Shown here: positions 8,037 through 17,848 of the stretch, one piece after another
How positions within the stretch are numbered: the first letter of the stretch is position 1
How the letters are laid out: each line of letters opens with the position of its first letter
Assembly (NCBI RefSeq): GCF_012910705.2
Contig: NZ_WTVG02000040.1
Span: forward strand, 620,001-684,000
DNA: 64,000 nucleotides
Direction: 5' to 3'
DNA from: Aromatoleum anaerobium
Lineage (GTDB): Bacteria; Pseudomonadota; Gammaproteobacteria; Burkholderiales; Rhodocyclaceae
Program-made: the position numbers and the translations under genes
Notes under the pieces: model-generated
The model's database searches: none
What the model saw: only the letters and a program-made list of their open reading frames with translations
Told to the model about the DNA's origin: nothing

Positions 8037-8534
8037 ATGCTCAAACGCTTTTTCTCGACGCGATTCGGTCGCTGGCCGGCGACGTTCGCCTGGATCGCCG
8101 CATTATCGGTTTCGGCGTGGGTCGCAGCGGATTCATTCCTGCTTTTCGCCGCCCCCGGGAATATCTCGGCCACCTTCCGCTCCTCAGCCGATCCGGCAAC
8201 GGCAGCGCAGAAGATCGTCGACAGCGCACCGCTCGCCGTCGAGACGCGCCCGGTCTCGGAGCCGACCGCCGACAGCCCCACATACGCGCTCATCGGCGTC
8301 GCGACCGGATTCGGCAGCGAGCGGGGTTTTGCCCTGCTGAAATCCGCAGGCGGCGGTGTCATCCCCGCAACTGAAGGGGAAACGCTTGCGCCGCACACCC
8401 GGCTCGTGAAGATCCATGCCGACCGCGTCGAGATCGAACGCAGCGGCATCACCCGGACGCTCCATCTGGAACTACCGCAATCACCCGGCAGCTCGCTCGC
8501 TGCCGCAACCGCAACTGCAAAACCGGACCGCTAG
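8037..8534 (+). CDS. gspC: Type II secretion protein C (short, no PDZ domain)
   Basis: Inner-membrane clamp protein linking the outer-membrane secretin to the inner-membrane platform. 165 residues: cytoplasmic start, one transmembrane helix (about 15-38), a periplasmic linker, and the homology region (about 80-150: YALIGVATGF, GFALLKSAGG, LVKIHADRVEIERSG). Classical GspC proteins carry a further PDZ or coiled-coil domain; here the chain stops soon after the homology region. First gene of the gsp operon, 14 bp before gspD. Confidence 0.85.
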   Translation: MLKRFFSTRFGRWPATFAWIAALSVSAWVAADSFLLFAAPGNISATFRSSADPATAAQKIVDSAPLAVETRPVSEPTADSPTYALIGVATGFGSERGFALLKSAGGGVIPATEGETLAPHTRLVKIHADRVEIERSGITRTLHLELPQSPGSSLAAATATAKPDR

Positions 8535-8547
8535 CGAACCCGTGCCC

Positions 8548-10707
8548 ATGACCCTGATGACTCGCGCGCGCGGCCTGCTGTTGACGCTCGGCCTGCTTTC
8601 CCTTTCCCCGCTTGCGGTCGCCGCGCAGGACGACACGGTGTCGCTGAATTTTGCGAACGCCGAGATCGACGCCGTCATAAAGGCGATCGGCAAGATATCG
8701 GGGAAGAATTTCCTCATCGATCCGCGCGTCAAGGGCACGCTGAACATCGTCACGAACACGCCGGTGTCACGCGACCTGTCATACCAGATCCTGCTGTCGG
8801 CGCTGCGGCTGCAGGGCTACACCGCAGTCGAGGGGCCGGGCGTGACGAAGATCGTGCCGGAGGCCGACGCCAAGCTGCACGGCGTGCCGGTCGGCAAGGA
8901 GAGACTCCGCGGACGGGGCGACAGCCTCGTTACGCAGGTCTTTGCGATGCGCAACGAATCGGTCACGCAGATGCTCGCTGTCGTGCGCCCGCTGGTGTCG
9001 CCGAACAACACCGTCACCGCCTTCCCGTCGAACAACGTGCTGGTGGTCACCGATTATGCCGATAACGTCGCACGCATCGCGCGCATCATCGATTCGGTGG
9101 ACGTTCCGCAGGGCGACGTCCACGTGCTCGAACTGAGGCACGCGGCAGCGGTCGACCTGGCCGCGACGCTGAACCGGCTGATGAACGATGGAACCGGGAA
9201 CAGCAGCGGGGCGAACGCCGCGGATACGAGCCAGCGCGTGCAAATCGTGCCCGACGCGCGCACCAACAGCCTGCTCGTCAGGACCGAAAATCCCTCCCGT
9301 ATCAGCGCGCTGCGCCAGCTCGTCGCGTCGCTCGACCGTCCGGGCGCAGGCGGCAACATCCATGTTGTCTACCTGAAGAACGCCGAGGCGACGAAAGTCG
9401 CGCAGACGCTGAACGGCGCGCTTGCCGGTGACGGTTCGGCATCCTCCGCGACCGACAGCATTGCCTCGCCCAGCCCGCTCGGAGCATCGACGCCGGATCG
9501 CATGACGACGCAGGGCGCCGGCCTCACCCCGGCGACGTACCGCCCCTCGCCGGAACCCGGCAACGCGTCCGAGCGCAGCGGCATGATCCAGGCCGACCCC
9601 GTCAATAACGCGCTCATCATCGTCGCGCCGGAAGCGATCTACCGCAACCTGCGCCATGTCATCGACCTGCTCGACCGGCGCCGCGCGCAGGTGTATATCG
9701 AGGCGCTGATCGCCGAGATCTCGACCGAGCGCGCCGCCGAGTTCGGCATCCAGTGGCAGAGCGCGAACACCCCGGGCGCCGGCAGCAGTTCAACCTTTTT
9801 CGGCGGCACGAACTTCGGCGGTGCCGGGCAGAACATCATCGGCGCGGCGCAGAACATCGGCTCGGTCGGCAAGGGGATGAACTTCCTGCTCGGCGGCGGC
9901 ACGGTAAAAGTCCCGATCAACGGGCAGATGGTCGAAGTCTTCAACCTCAGCCTGCTGGCGCGCTTTCTCGAAACCGACAGCCGCACCAACATCCTGTCGA
10001 CGCCGAGCCTGGTCACGCTCGACAACGAAGGTGCGAAGATCGTCGTCGGCCGCAACCTGCCGTTCATCACCGGCCAGTATGCCAATACCGGCGGCGGCAC
10101 GACGCCGGCGAATCCGTTCCAGACGATCGAACGCCGCGACGTCGGCCTGACCCTCGAGGTGCGGCCGCAGATTTCCGAAGGCGGCGCGATCCGGCTCGAC
10201 ATCTACCAGGAAGCCTCGTCGGTCGTGCCGACCCTCGACGACTCGGCCGGGCCGACGACCAACAAGCGCTCGATCCAGTCGACCGTGCTCGTCGACGACG
10301 GCGCGATCATCGCGCTCGGCGGCCTGGTCGAGGACGACTACAGCTCGGGCGAGGAAAAAGTGCCGCTGCTGGGCGACATCCCATTCGCCGGCAGCCTGTT
10401 CCGCTACGACACGCGACGGCGCACGAAGACGAACCTCGTCGTGTTCCTGCGCCCGGTGATCCTGCGCGACAGCGACAGCTACTCGGCGATCACCAACGCG
10501 CGCTACGACTACATCATCGGGCAGCAGCGCAACGTCGCCACACCGAACGCGCTGCTGCGCGGCGAGAACACGCCGCCGGAGCTGCCCGCGCCCGGCAGCC
10601 CGGCCCCCGCCGTCCCGGTGTCGCACGCGCCCACACGCGCCACGCCGCCGCCCTTCGTCACAACCGCGCCGCAGCCGGGCCGGACTCCGGAGCAGGTCAA
10701 CCCGTGA
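8548..10707 (+). CDS. gspD: Type II secretion outer-membrane secretin
   Basis: 719-residue secretin forming the outer-membrane exit channel. Signal peptide (about 1-26, ending PLAVAAQDD), then N0 ([21 protein letters not shown]), N1-N3 ring-building repeats to about 360, and the secretin beta-barrel domain from about 380 with the family signature [15 protein letters not shown] near 610. A Pro-rich C-terminal tail follows; no obvious pilotin-binding S-domain is recognisable. The ATG at 8548 was preferred because it gives the signal peptide; a longer reading overlaps gspC. The stop overlaps the GTG of gspE. Confidence 0.96.
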   Translation: MTLMTRARGLLLTLGLLSLSPLAVAAQDDTVSLNFANAEIDAVIKAIGKISGKNFLIDPRVKGTLNIVTNTPVSRDLSYQILLSALRLQGYTAVEGPGVTKIVPEADAKLHGVPVGKERLRGRGDSLVTQVFAMRNESVTQMLAVVRPLVSPNNTVTAFPSNNVLVVTDYADNVARIARIIDSVDVPQGDVHVLELRHAAAVDLAATLNRLMNDGTGNSSGANAADTSQRVQIVPDARTNSLLVRTENPSRISALRQLVASLDRPGAGGNIHVVYLKNAEATKVAQTLNGALAGDGSASSATDSIASPSPLGASTPDRMTTQGAGLTPATYRPSPEPGNASERSGMIQADPVNNALIIVAPEAIYRNLRHVIDLLDRRRAQVYIEALIAEISTERAAEFGIQWQSANTPGAGSSSTFFGGTNFGGAGQNIIGAAQNIGSVGKGMNFLLGGGTVKVPINGQMVEVFNLSLLARFLETDSRTNILSTPSLVTLDNEGAKIVVGRNLPFITGQYANTGGGTTPANPFQTIERRDVGLTLEVRPQISEGGAIRLDIYQEASSVVPTLDDSAGPTTNKRSIQSTVLVDDGAIIALGGLVEDDYSSGEEKVPLLGDIPFAGSLFRYDTRRRTKTNLVVFLRPVILRDSDSYSAITNARYDYIIGQQRNVATPNALLRGENTPPELPAPGSPAPAVPVSHAPTRATPPPFVTTAPQPGRTPEQVNP

Positions 10708-12173
10708 ATGACGCCGCGCCCCTGCCCTACGGTTTTGCCAGCACTCACGGCATACTCGTCGCGGGGCGCAGCGACGCGTCGGCCGAACTCGTGCTGCGCG
10801 ACGATGCGAGCCTCGCCGCGCTCACCGAAGTGCGCCGCACGCTCGGGGTCCCGGTTTCCATCACGCGCGTCACGCGCGCGGTGTTCGAGGCGCGGCTGGC
10901 CGACGCGTACAACGGCACCGACAGCAGCGCCGCCGAAGTCATCGCCGGCGCGGGTCAGGATATCGATCTGTCGAAACTGATCACCGAACTGCCTGCGGTC
11001 GCCGATCTCCTCGACAGCCAGGACGACGCGCCGATCATCCGCATGATCAATGCGCTGCTGACGCAGGCCGTGCGCGACGGCGCCTCGGACATCCACATCG
11101 AACCGTACGAGCGCCGCTCGCTGGTGCGGCTGCGCCGCGACGGCATTTTGCGCGATATCGCCGAAGTGCATCGCGGCCTGCACGCGGCGATGGCGTCGCG
11201 CATCAAGATCATGGCGAATCTCGACATCGCCGAAAAACGCCTGCCGCAGGACGGGCGCATCGGCCTGCGGCTCGCTGGCCGCCAGGTCGACGTGCGGGTG
11301 TCGACGCTGCCGACGACGCACGGCGAGCGCATCGTGCTGCGCCTGCTCGACAAGAGCACGGCGCAGCTCGGGCTCAATGCGCTCGGCATGGCACCGGACA
11401 CCCGCGCCTCGTTCGGCGCGCTGCTCGGGCAGCCGCACGGCATCGTGCTGGTGACCGGCCCGACCGGCTCCGGCAAGAGCACGACGCTGTACGCGGCGAT
11501 TCAGTCGATGGACGCCGCGCGGATGAACATCGTCACGGTCGAAGACCCGGTGGAATACGATCTGCCCGGCGTCGGCCAGATCCAGGCCAATCCGCGCATC
11601 GACCTGACGTTCGCGAGGGCGCTGCGCGCGATCCTCCGCCAGGACCCGGACGTCATCATGATCGGCGAGATCCGTGACCTCGAGACGGCGCAGATCGCGG
11701 TGCAGGCGAGCCTCACCGGCCATCTCGTGCTCGCGACGCTGCACACCAACGACGCGCCGTCGGCCGTCACGCGCCTCGCCGACATGGGCGTCGAACCGTT
11801 CCTGCTCGCCTCGACCTTGCGCGGCGTGCTCGCGCAGCGGCTGGTGCGCCGGCTGTGCCCGGCGTGCCGCGAGGCGGCGCAGGCCACCGCCTCGGAGGTC
11901 GCCGCGTTCGGCGACGCCTGCCCGGCGACGCTATGGACCGCGCACGCCTGCCCCGCCTGCAGCCATACCGGCTACAGCGGCCGCAGCGGCCTCTACGAAC
12001 TGCTCGTCACCGACGAGGCGCTCGCGCGGCTGATCCACGACGGCGCCGACGAAGCGCGGCTGCGCGGACATGCGCGTCGCGCCGGCACGCGCAGCCTGCG
12101 CGACGACGGCCTGCGCTATGTCGCGGACGGCGTCACGTCGGCCGAAGAGCTGTTGCGGGTGACGAAGGACTGA
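10704..12173 (+). CDS. gspE: Type II secretion ATPase
   Basis: Cytoplasmic hexameric ATPase that powers pseudopilus assembly. 489 residues from a GTG that overlaps the gspD stop (GTGA). Short N1/N2 region, then Walker [10 protein letters not shown] at 252-260, Asp box [11 protein letters not shown], Walker [13 protein letters not shown] and His box [13 protein letters not shown]. The zinc tetracysteine C-terminal module is present as CPAC at 385-388 and CPAC at 416-419. Confidence 0.96.
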   Translation: MNDAAPLPYGFASTHGILVAGRSDASAELVLRDDASLAALTEVRRTLGVPVSITRVTRAVFEARLADAYNGTDSSAAEVIAGAGQDIDLSKLITELPAVADLLDSQDDAPIIRMINALLTQAVRDGASDIHIEPYERRSLVRLRRDGILRDIAEVHRGLHAAMASRIKIMANLDIAEKRLPQDGRIGLRLAGRQVDVRVSTLPTTHGERIVLRLLDKSTAQLGLNALGMAPDTRASFGALLGQPHGIVLVTGPTGSGKSTTLYAAIQSMDAARMNIVTVEDPVEYDLPGVGQIQANPRIDLTFARALRAILRQDPDVIMIGEIRDLETAQIAVQASLTGHLVLATLHTNDAPSAVTRLADMGVEPFLLASTLRGVLAQRLVRRLCPACREAAQATASEVAAFGDACPATLWTAHACPACSHTGYSGRSGLYELLVTDEALARLIHDGADEARLRGHARRAGTRSLRDDGLRYVADGVTSAEELLRVTKD

Positions 12174-12179
12174 CGCCGC

Positions 12180-13382
12180 ATGACCGCGTTCCGCTACCGT
12201 GCCGTCGATGACGCCGGACATGAAAGCGCCGGCGTGCTCGAAGCCGATACCGCACGCGCCGCACGCGGCCTGCTGCGCGAGCGCGGTCTGTTTCCGCTGG
12301 ACGTGACGAACATGCGCGGCGCGGCCGGGCATTCCCGCAGGCCGGGCCGGCTGCGCGACGCGGAGCTCACGCTGCTGTCGCGCCAATGGGCGACGCTGCT
12401 CGCATCCGGCCTCACCGTCGATGCGTCGCTCGCCGCGCTGATCGAACAGGCGGACCGCGAAGCGACGCGCCAGATCCTCGCCGGCGTGCGCTCCGAGATC
12501 CTCGCCGGCTACGGCCTGCGCGCCGCGCTCGAGCGCTACCCGGCCGCGTTCCCGACGATCTACCGCGCCTCGGTCGCCGCCGGCGAGCAGTCCGGCGAGC
12601 TGCCCGGTGTGATGATGCAGCTCGCCGACTACCTCGAGCGGCGCAGCGCGTTGCGCCAGAAAACCCTGCAGGCGCTGCTGTACCCGGCGATCGTCGCGGC
12701 CGTCGCGCTGCTCGTCGTGATTGGCCTGATGACCTACGTCGTGCCGCAGGTCGTCACGGTATTCCAGCACAGCCGGCAGGCGCTGCCGCTCTTGACGCGC
12801 GCGATGATCGGCCTGTCCGCTTTCCTGCGCGAATGGGGCTGGCTGGTGCTCATCGCCACCGGCGGCCTGGGGCTGTGGGCCCGCATGCTGCTGCGCAATC
12901 CTTCGGTGCAACGGCGCTGGGACGCGCGGCTGCTGCGCCTGCCGGTGCTCGGCCGCCAGCTGCGCACGCTCGACGCGACGCGCTTCGCGAGCACGCTGGC
13001 GATCCTCACCGGCAGCGGCGTGCCGCTGCTGCCGGCGCTCGAGGCGGGCCGCGAAGTCATGACGCGCCTGCCGCTGCAGGACGCCGTGCGCGACGCGGCC
13101 GAGCGCGTGCGCGAAGGTCACGGCCTCGCGCGGGCGCTCGGCGCCACTGCGGCGTTTCCGCCGCTGCTGATCCACATGATCGCGAACGGCGAAGCCACGG
13201 GGCGCCTCGACGAGCTGCTCGAACGCGCCGCGCGGTTGCAGCAGCAGGAACTGGAAAACCGCACCGCGGTGCTGACCAGCCTGCTCGAACCCGCGCTGCT
13301 GCTCGCGATGGGGGCGCTGGTGCTCGCGATCGTGCTCGCGGTGATGCAGCCGATCATCGAAATCAACACCCTGCTGAGGTAA
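12180..13382 (+). CDS. gspF: Type II secretion inner-membrane platform protein
   Basis: 400-residue polytopic protein with two GspF/PilC cytoplasmic helical domains (about 70-190 and 270-390) separated by transmembrane helices, and a third helix close to the C terminus (LLAMGALVLAIVLAVM). It couples ATPase motion to pseudopilin insertion. The typical GEQSGELP and GEATGRLDELLERAA turn motifs are present in the two repeats. Starts 6 bp after gspE. Confidence 0.95.
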   Translation: MTAFRYRAVDDAGHESAGVLEADTARAARGLLRERGLFPLDVTNMRGAAGHSRRPGRLRDAELTLLSRQWATLLASGLTVDASLAALIEQADREATRQILAGVRSEILAGYGLRAALERYPAAFPTIYRASVAAGEQSGELPGVMMQLADYLERRSALRQKTLQALLYPAIVAAVALLVVIGLMTYVVPQVVTVFQHSRQALPLLTRAMIGLSAFLREWGWLVLIATGGLGLWARMLLRNPSVQRRWDARLLRLPVLGRQLRTLDATRFASTLAILTGSGVPLLPALEAGREVMTRLPLQDAVRDAAERVREGHGLARALGATAAFPPLLIHMIANGEATGRLDELLERAARLQQQELENRTAVLTSLLEPALLLAMGALVLAIVLAVMQPIIEINTLLR

Positions 13383-13389
13383 GCGAACA

Positions 13390-13830
13390 ATGCCGCACCG
13401 CTCCACCCTCCCCCGCTGCCGCTGCCGCGGCTTCACGCTCATCGAAGTGATGATCGTCATCGTCATCCTCGGCGTGCTCGCCGCGCTGGTCGTGCCGCGC
13501 GTCATGAGCCGGCCCGACGAGGCTCGCGTCGTCGCTGCGAAGCAGGACATCGCCTCGCTGATGCAGGCGCTGAAACTCTACAAGCTCGACAACCGCCGCT
13601 ACCCGACCAGCGAACAGGGCCTGCGGGCGCTCGTCGAGCGCCCCGCCGCGGCGCCGCAGCCGGACAACTGGAAGTCCTACCTCGAACGTCTGCCGAACGA
13701 TCCCTGGGGCACCCCCTACCAGTACCTCAACCCAGGGCTGCAGAGCGACGTCGATGTGATGAGCCTGGGCGCGGACGGCACGCCCGGCGGCGAAGGTTTC
13801 GATGCCGACATTGGCTCCTGGAATCTCTGA
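13390..13830 (+). CDS. gspG: Major pseudopilin of type II secretion
   Basis: 146 residues. Prepilin peptidase site after the leader: RG|FTLIEVMIVIVILG, with Glu at +5. The C-terminal part has the calcium-binding major-pseudopilin signature (YKLDNRRYPTSEQGL, LPNDPWGTPYQYLNPG, SLGADGTPGGEG). Forms the body of the periplasmic pseudopilus. The end overlaps the start of gspH by 29 bp. Confidence 0.96.
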   Translation: MPHRSTLPRCRCRGFTLIEVMIVIVILGVLAALVVPRVMSRPDEARVVAAKQDIASLMQALKLYKLDNRRYPTSEQGLRALVERPAAAPQPDNWKSYLERLPNDPWGTPYQYLNPGLQSDVDVMSLGADGTPGGEGFDADIGSWNL

Positions 13831-14323
13831 GCAGCGCGCCGCGAGGCGGTCCGGCCACCGCACGGGGAGCGGTTTCACGCTCGTCGAACTGCTGGTGGTG
13901 ATGATCGTCATCGGCATCGCCGTCGCGGGCGCGTCGCTCGGGCTCGACGCGCTGCGCGGCCGGGATGCGGCGCTCGCCGCCGAGCGCCTGCGCTGGGTGC
14001 TCGAGGCCAGCGCCGAGCGCGCGCAGGTGCGCGGCCGGCCGATCGCGATGGAATTGCTGCCGGACGGCTATCGCTTCAGCGCCCTCGATGCGGACGGCCG
14101 GTGGGTCGCGTTCGACGAACCTCCCGTGTTCGCGGAAAGACTCCTGCCGCAGCAGATGCATTGGGAATTGCGTGTCGAGGGCCGGCCGGCCGAGCGTCTC
14201 GTGTTCGGCGCCCGCGCGCCGCGCTTCGAGCTGGTGCTGCACGCCCCGGAAGGCGACATCACGCTGTCGGGCAGCGAAACCGGGGCGGTCGTCCAGCAGC
14301 GGTCGGCGGAGCGCGGCGCATGA
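13802..14323 (+). CDS. gspH: Minor pseudopilin H
   Basis: 173 residues with a long basic leader, then SG|FTLVELLVVMIVIG, the prepilin cleavage site with Glu +5. The globular part resembles GspH/FimT. The start at 13802 overlaps gspG; shorter starts inside the leader cannot be excluded because the cleaved leader would differ only in length. Part of the pseudopilus tip or neck. Confidence 0.9.
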   Translation: MPTLAPGISEQRAARRSGHRTGSGFTLVELLVVMIVIGIAVAGASLGLDALRGRDAALAAERLRWVLEASAERAQVRGRPIAMELLPDGYRFSALDADGRWVAFDEPPVFAERLLPQQMHWELRVEGRPAERLVFGARAPRFELVLHAPEGDITLSGSETGAVVQQRSAERGA

Positions 14324-14688
14324 AGCGCCCCGCCGGCTTCACGCTGCTCGAATGCGTCATCGCGCTCGCGATCCTCGCGGTCGCGATGACCTCGGCGCTG
14401 CGAGCAGTCGGCAACACCGTGCAGTCGGCCGCAGCGCTCAAGGAGCGCACGCTGGCCGGCTGGGTTGCGCAAAACCGCCTCGCCGAACTGCGCGCGACCG
14501 CCGCGTGGCCGGCTCTCGGACGCAACGCGGGACAAGCGATGCAGGCCGGCCGCCGCTACCTGTGGCGCGAAGAAATCCACCCGACGCCGAACCCGCTGTT
14601 CCGCCGGGTCGAAGTGCAGGTGTTCGGCGAATCCGGCACGACGGCGCTCGCCGGGTTTTCCGCTTTCGTCGCGAGGCCGCTGCGATGA
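14320..14688 (+). CDS. gspI: Minor pseudopilin I
   Basis: 122 residues beginning MKRPAG|FTLLECVIALAIL: short leader, prepilin cleavage site and Glu +5. The C-terminal half (WVAQNRLAELRA, RRYLWREEIHPTPNPLFRRVEVQVF) is the GspI pattern. ATGA overlap with the gspH stop. It should start the GspI-J-K tip complex that primes pseudopilus growth. Confidence 0.94.
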   Translation: MKRPAGFTLLECVIALAILAVAMTSALRAVGNTVQSAAALKERTLAGWVAQNRLAELRATAAWPALGRNAGQAMQAGRRYLWREEIHPTPNPLFRRVEVQVFGESGTTALAGFSAFVARPLR

Positions 14689-15239
14689 GCGCCCGCCCCC
14701 AGGGACTCACGCTGATCGAGCTGATCGTCGCGCTGGCGGTGTTCGCGGTGCTCGGCACGCTGACTTACCGCGGTACGGCGCAACTGATCGACAGCCGGCA
14801 GCGGCTCGGCAGCGATCTCGAACGCTGGCGCGCGATCGAGCGCGCGCTGAACCTCATCGAGACCGACCTGCAGCAGCTCGCCGCACCGCGGCCGGTCGCT
14901 GGCCGCGCTGCCGCGATCGAACTGCACCGCAGCGGCGACGACAGCGAATTGCGGCTCCTCAGCCTGTCATCCGCAGACACGGCGCGCCGCATCGCGTTCC
15001 GCCATGCCGGGGCGCGCCTCGAATGGCTGCGCTGGCCCGGACGCGACGCGCACGAAGCGCCGCGGGTCGACACACTCCTCGATACGGTCAGCGCCGTGCG
15101 CTGGCGCTTTCTCGGCAGCGACGGATGGCTGGATCACTGGCCGCCCGGCTCCAGCCCCGGCAGCATTCCCGCTGGCGTCGAACTGCAGCTCGACCTGCCC
15201 GGGGCCGGCACCCTGACCCGCCTGTATGCGCTGCGCTGA
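14685..15239 (+). CDS. gspJ: Minor pseudopilin J
   Basis: 184 residues with MSARPQG|LTLIELIVALAVF at the N terminus (prepilin site, Glu +5). The body has GspJ features (RAIERALNLIETDLQQL, RIAFRHAGARLEWLRW, LDTVSAVRWRFL). ATGA overlap with the gspI stop. Part of the tip complex with GspI and GspK. Confidence 0.93.
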   Translation: MSARPQGLTLIELIVALAVFAVLGTLTYRGTAQLIDSRQRLGSDLERWRAIERALNLIETDLQQLAAPRPVAGRAAAIELHRSGDDSELRLLSLSSADTARRIAFRHAGARLEWLRWPGRDAHEAPRVDTLLDTVSAVRWRFLGSDGWLDHWPPGSSPGSIPAGVELQLDLPGAGTLTRLYALR

Positions 15240-16149
15240 GGCCGGTTCCCAACGCGGCGCGGCCGTGATCCTTGCGCTGCTCAGCGTCGCGCTTGCCGCC
15301 GGACTGGCAGCTGCGGTACTCGGCGATTTCGGCCGCTCGCTCGACAGCGTCGCTGGCCGCCAGGACCAGGCGCAGGCGCGGCTGCTCGCCCGCGGCGCGG
15401 TGGACTGGGCGCGCAACGTGCTGGCCGACGACTTCAAGCGCACGAACGTCGATCACGCGAAGGAAATGTGGGCGGTGCGCGTGCCGCCGACACCGGTCGG
15501 CGAAGGCGAAGTCGGCGGCGAGATCCAGGATCGCTCGGGTCTTTTCAACCTGAACAATCTGGTGCCCGACGGCAAGGCCGACCCGCTCGCACTGGCCCAG
15601 TTCGGCCGGCTGCTGGCGACGCTCGGCGTCGCGCCGGCAGACGCCGGCCGGCTCGCGCAGGCCGTCGTCGACTGGATCGGCCGCAGCGCGACCGGTGAGG
15701 AAAAAAACGGAATCGCGTCATCCGGCCTGCGCGACGCGCCGGGCGCGAACGGATCACTGCTCGATGCGGCCGAGCTGCGCCTTGCTGCCGGCTTCGACGA
15801 AGCCCTCGTCCAGCGGCTCGCCCCTTTCGTCACTGCGCTGCCGGCACCGAGCCGAATCAATGTCAACACCGCGCCGGCCGAAGTGCTGGCGGCGGTCGTC
15901 CCGGAGCTCGAACTGAACGACGCCCGCATCCTTGTCGCCGAACGTGAACGCGCGTGGTTCCGCGATCTGGCCGATTTTTCGGCGCGCCTCCCGTCCGGGG
16001 CGCAGCCGGCCGCGACGGCGCTCGACGTCAGGAGCCGCCACTTCGCCGTCATCGGGCGAGCCGGTTTCGGCAGCGCGGTGGTCCGCATGGAAGTACTGCT
16101 GGATCGCCGCGAAACCTGGCCCACCATCCTGTGGCAACGCCTCCTATGA
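15226..16149 (+). CDS. gspK: Minor pseudopilin K
   Basis: 307 residues. Leader then QRG|AAVILALLSVALAAGL; as usual for GspK there is no Glu at +5, consistent with it capping the pseudopilus. The large GspK domain follows (GEIQDRSGLFNLNNLV, AQAVVDWIG, helix-hairpin-helix-like RINVNTAPAEVLAAV). Overlaps the end of gspJ by 14 bp. The Ca-binding loops cannot be assigned by eye. Confidence 0.93.
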   Translation: MRCAEAGSQRGAAVILALLSVALAAGLAAAVLGDFGRSLDSVAGRQDQAQARLLARGAVDWARNVLADDFKRTNVDHAKEMWAVRVPPTPVGEGEVGGEIQDRSGLFNLNNLVPDGKADPLALAQFGRLLATLGVAPADAGRLAQAVVDWIGRSATGEEKNGIASSGLRDAPGANGSLLDAAELRLAAGFDEALVQRLAPFVTALPAPSRINVNTAPAEVLAAVVPELELNDARILVAERERAWFRDLADFSARLPSGAQPAATALDVRSRHFAVIGRAGFGSAVVRMEVLLDRRETWPTILWQRLL

Positions 16150-17363
16150 CCCAACGACTCATCATCTATATCGACGAAACCTGGCCCGCCGCCCCTTCGG
16201 CGCCGTGGGTGCTGCTCGATGAGCGCAACCGGATCGTGCAGGAAGGCCGATCCGAACCCGCGCACTGGCCGGTCGTGCCGCATTGCGAACTCGTGCTCGG
16301 CGGCGCCCAATGCAGCGCATTCGAGACCCGCATTCCGAAAGCCGCGCGCCGCGAACAGGAGCGGCTGCTGCGCTACGCGCTCGAAACCCAGCTGCTGAAG
16401 GACGTGGATGCACAGCACCTCGCGGTGACGCATCAACGCCCCGATGGCGCAGGGCTCGAGGCGGGCGTGCTGGTGATCAGCCGCGCGCGGCTTCGCACCG
16501 TGCTCGCCCGGCTCGCCGAAGTCGACCGCCTGCCGCTGCGCGCGGTCGCCGAACTGCAGGCGGTCCCCGACGCCGGATCGCGCTGGACGCTGGCGCTCGG
16601 CCCGACTGGCGGAGGCATCCTGCGTGTCGACGCGACGCATGCGTTCGTTGCCGATGCCGGCGCGCTCGCCGAGATCCTCGCGCATGCGCTCCTGCAGGCC
16701 CGCGCGAACGGCGCCGAACCGGATGCCCTGGAGGTCCGGCGTGCGCCCACGGCGCCGCGAAGCACGGAGCCGGCAGCGCTTGCCGGCACAGTGGCCGGGT
16801 TGAGGGTCGAGGCCGGCGCGGCGTATCGATGGTGGGAAACCCCGGCTGCGAGTGCCGATCTGCTGCACGGCGAATTCGCCCCCTCGCAGCGGAGGTGGGC
16901 CGGGCGACAGGCATTGCGCCGGCCGCTGATTCTCGCCGCCGTCGCGGTCGGGGTGTTTGTCGCGGTGAACCTTGCCTCCGTACTGTGGCAGCGCCACGAG
17001 CTCGACGGCATCGAAGAGCGCATGCGCCGGCTTTTCGTCACCGCGGTCCCCGACACGCCGGCGATCGCCCCCGCGCTGCAGTTGCGCCGCCATCTGGATG
17101 AAGCCCGGAGCCTGCACGGCGAACTTCGCGAAGACGACTTGCTCGCGCTGTTGGCCGCGTACACCGAGATCGGCGGCAGCGCGGCTCCCGCGTCGGTCCG
17201 CACCCTCGACTACGAAGCAGGGCAACTGAAACTCACGCTCGATGCAGCCTCGGCAAGCGGGATCGAGGTGCTGGAAAAGCGTTTCGCGTCGCTGGGCTAC
17301 GTTGTTCGAAGCACCGGCGTCGCGGCGCCGAGCCTGACGCTTTCAAGGAAGAACCAGCCATGA
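16146..17363 (+). CDS. gspL: Type II secretion inner-membrane protein L
   Basis: 405 residues: N-terminal actin-like cytoplasmic domain (to about 250) that docks GspE, a transmembrane helix (about 259-280, PLILAAVAVGVFVAVNLASV), and a periplasmic ferredoxin-like domain at the C terminus. Start overlaps the gspK stop (ATGA). The last residues overlap the gspM start by 4 bp. Confidence 0.92.
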   Translation: MTQRLIIYIDETWPAAPSAPWVLLDERNRIVQEGRSEPAHWPVVPHCELVLGGAQCSAFETRIPKAARREQERLLRYALETQLLKDVDAQHLAVTHQRPDGAGLEAGVLVISRARLRTVLARLAEVDRLPLRAVAELQAVPDAGSRWTLALGPTGGGILRVDATHAFVADAGALAEILAHALLQARANGAEPDALEVRRAPTAPRSTEPAALAGTVAGLRVEAGAAYRWWETPAASADLLHGEFAPSQRRWAGRQALRRPLILAAVAVGVFVAVNLASVLWQRHELDGIEERMRRLFVTAVPDTPAIAPALQLRRHLDEARSLHGELREDDLLALLAAYTEIGGSAAPASVRTLDYEAGQLKLTLDAASASGIEVLEKRFASLGYVVRSTGVAAPSLTLSRKNQP

Positions 17364-17845
17364 ACCCGCTGACCCGCATCGCGGGCGTATTCGCGGCGCG
17401 CTCGCCGCGCGAACGGCAACTGCTCGCGGTCGCTGCAATCGTCGTCAGCGCGAGCGCCCTTTTCCGCGTCGCGGACCAAGTGTGGGACGCACGCGCGCAG
17501 CTCGCCCGGCGCCTGCCCGAAGCGCGCAGCCAGCTGGCGCGCATGCAGGAAGACGCGGCCGAGCTGCAGCGACTACGCCGGGCACCACTCCCGGCAGCTG
17601 CAGCGATGCCGACGGTGCTCGAAACTGCGCGAGCCGCTGCCGCATCGCGCGCACTGCCGCTGCTGTCGATCGCCCTGTCCGGGGAAACGCTGCAGGTGCG
17701 GGGCGCAGCAGATTTCGCCATGCTGATCGAATGGCTCGCGGACATGCACGCGGAACTGGGTTTGCGGCCGCAGCGCGCGGTCATCGCCGCCCAGGGCGAC
17801 ACGGTGAGCGTCGACATCGATCTGACACGCGCAGCGACCCCCTGA
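17360..17845 (+). CDS. gspM: Type II secretion inner-membrane protein M
   Basis: 161 residues: short cytoplasmic N terminus with SPRERQLLAVAA, one transmembrane helix (about 20-40), a coiled-coil-like stretch rich in Arg, Ala, Gln (45-75) and a small periplasmic ferredoxin-like domain. SPRERxLL is the family hallmark. Pairs with GspL in the platform. Confidence 0.92.
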   Translation: MNPLTRIAGVFAARSPRERQLLAVAAIVVSASALFRVADQVWDARAQLARRLPEARSQLARMQEDAAELQRLRRAPLPAAAAMPTVLETARAAAASRALPLLSIALSGETLQVRGAADFAMLIEWLADMHAELGLRPQRAVIAAQGDTVSVDIDLTRAATP

Positions 17846-17848
17846 CCG

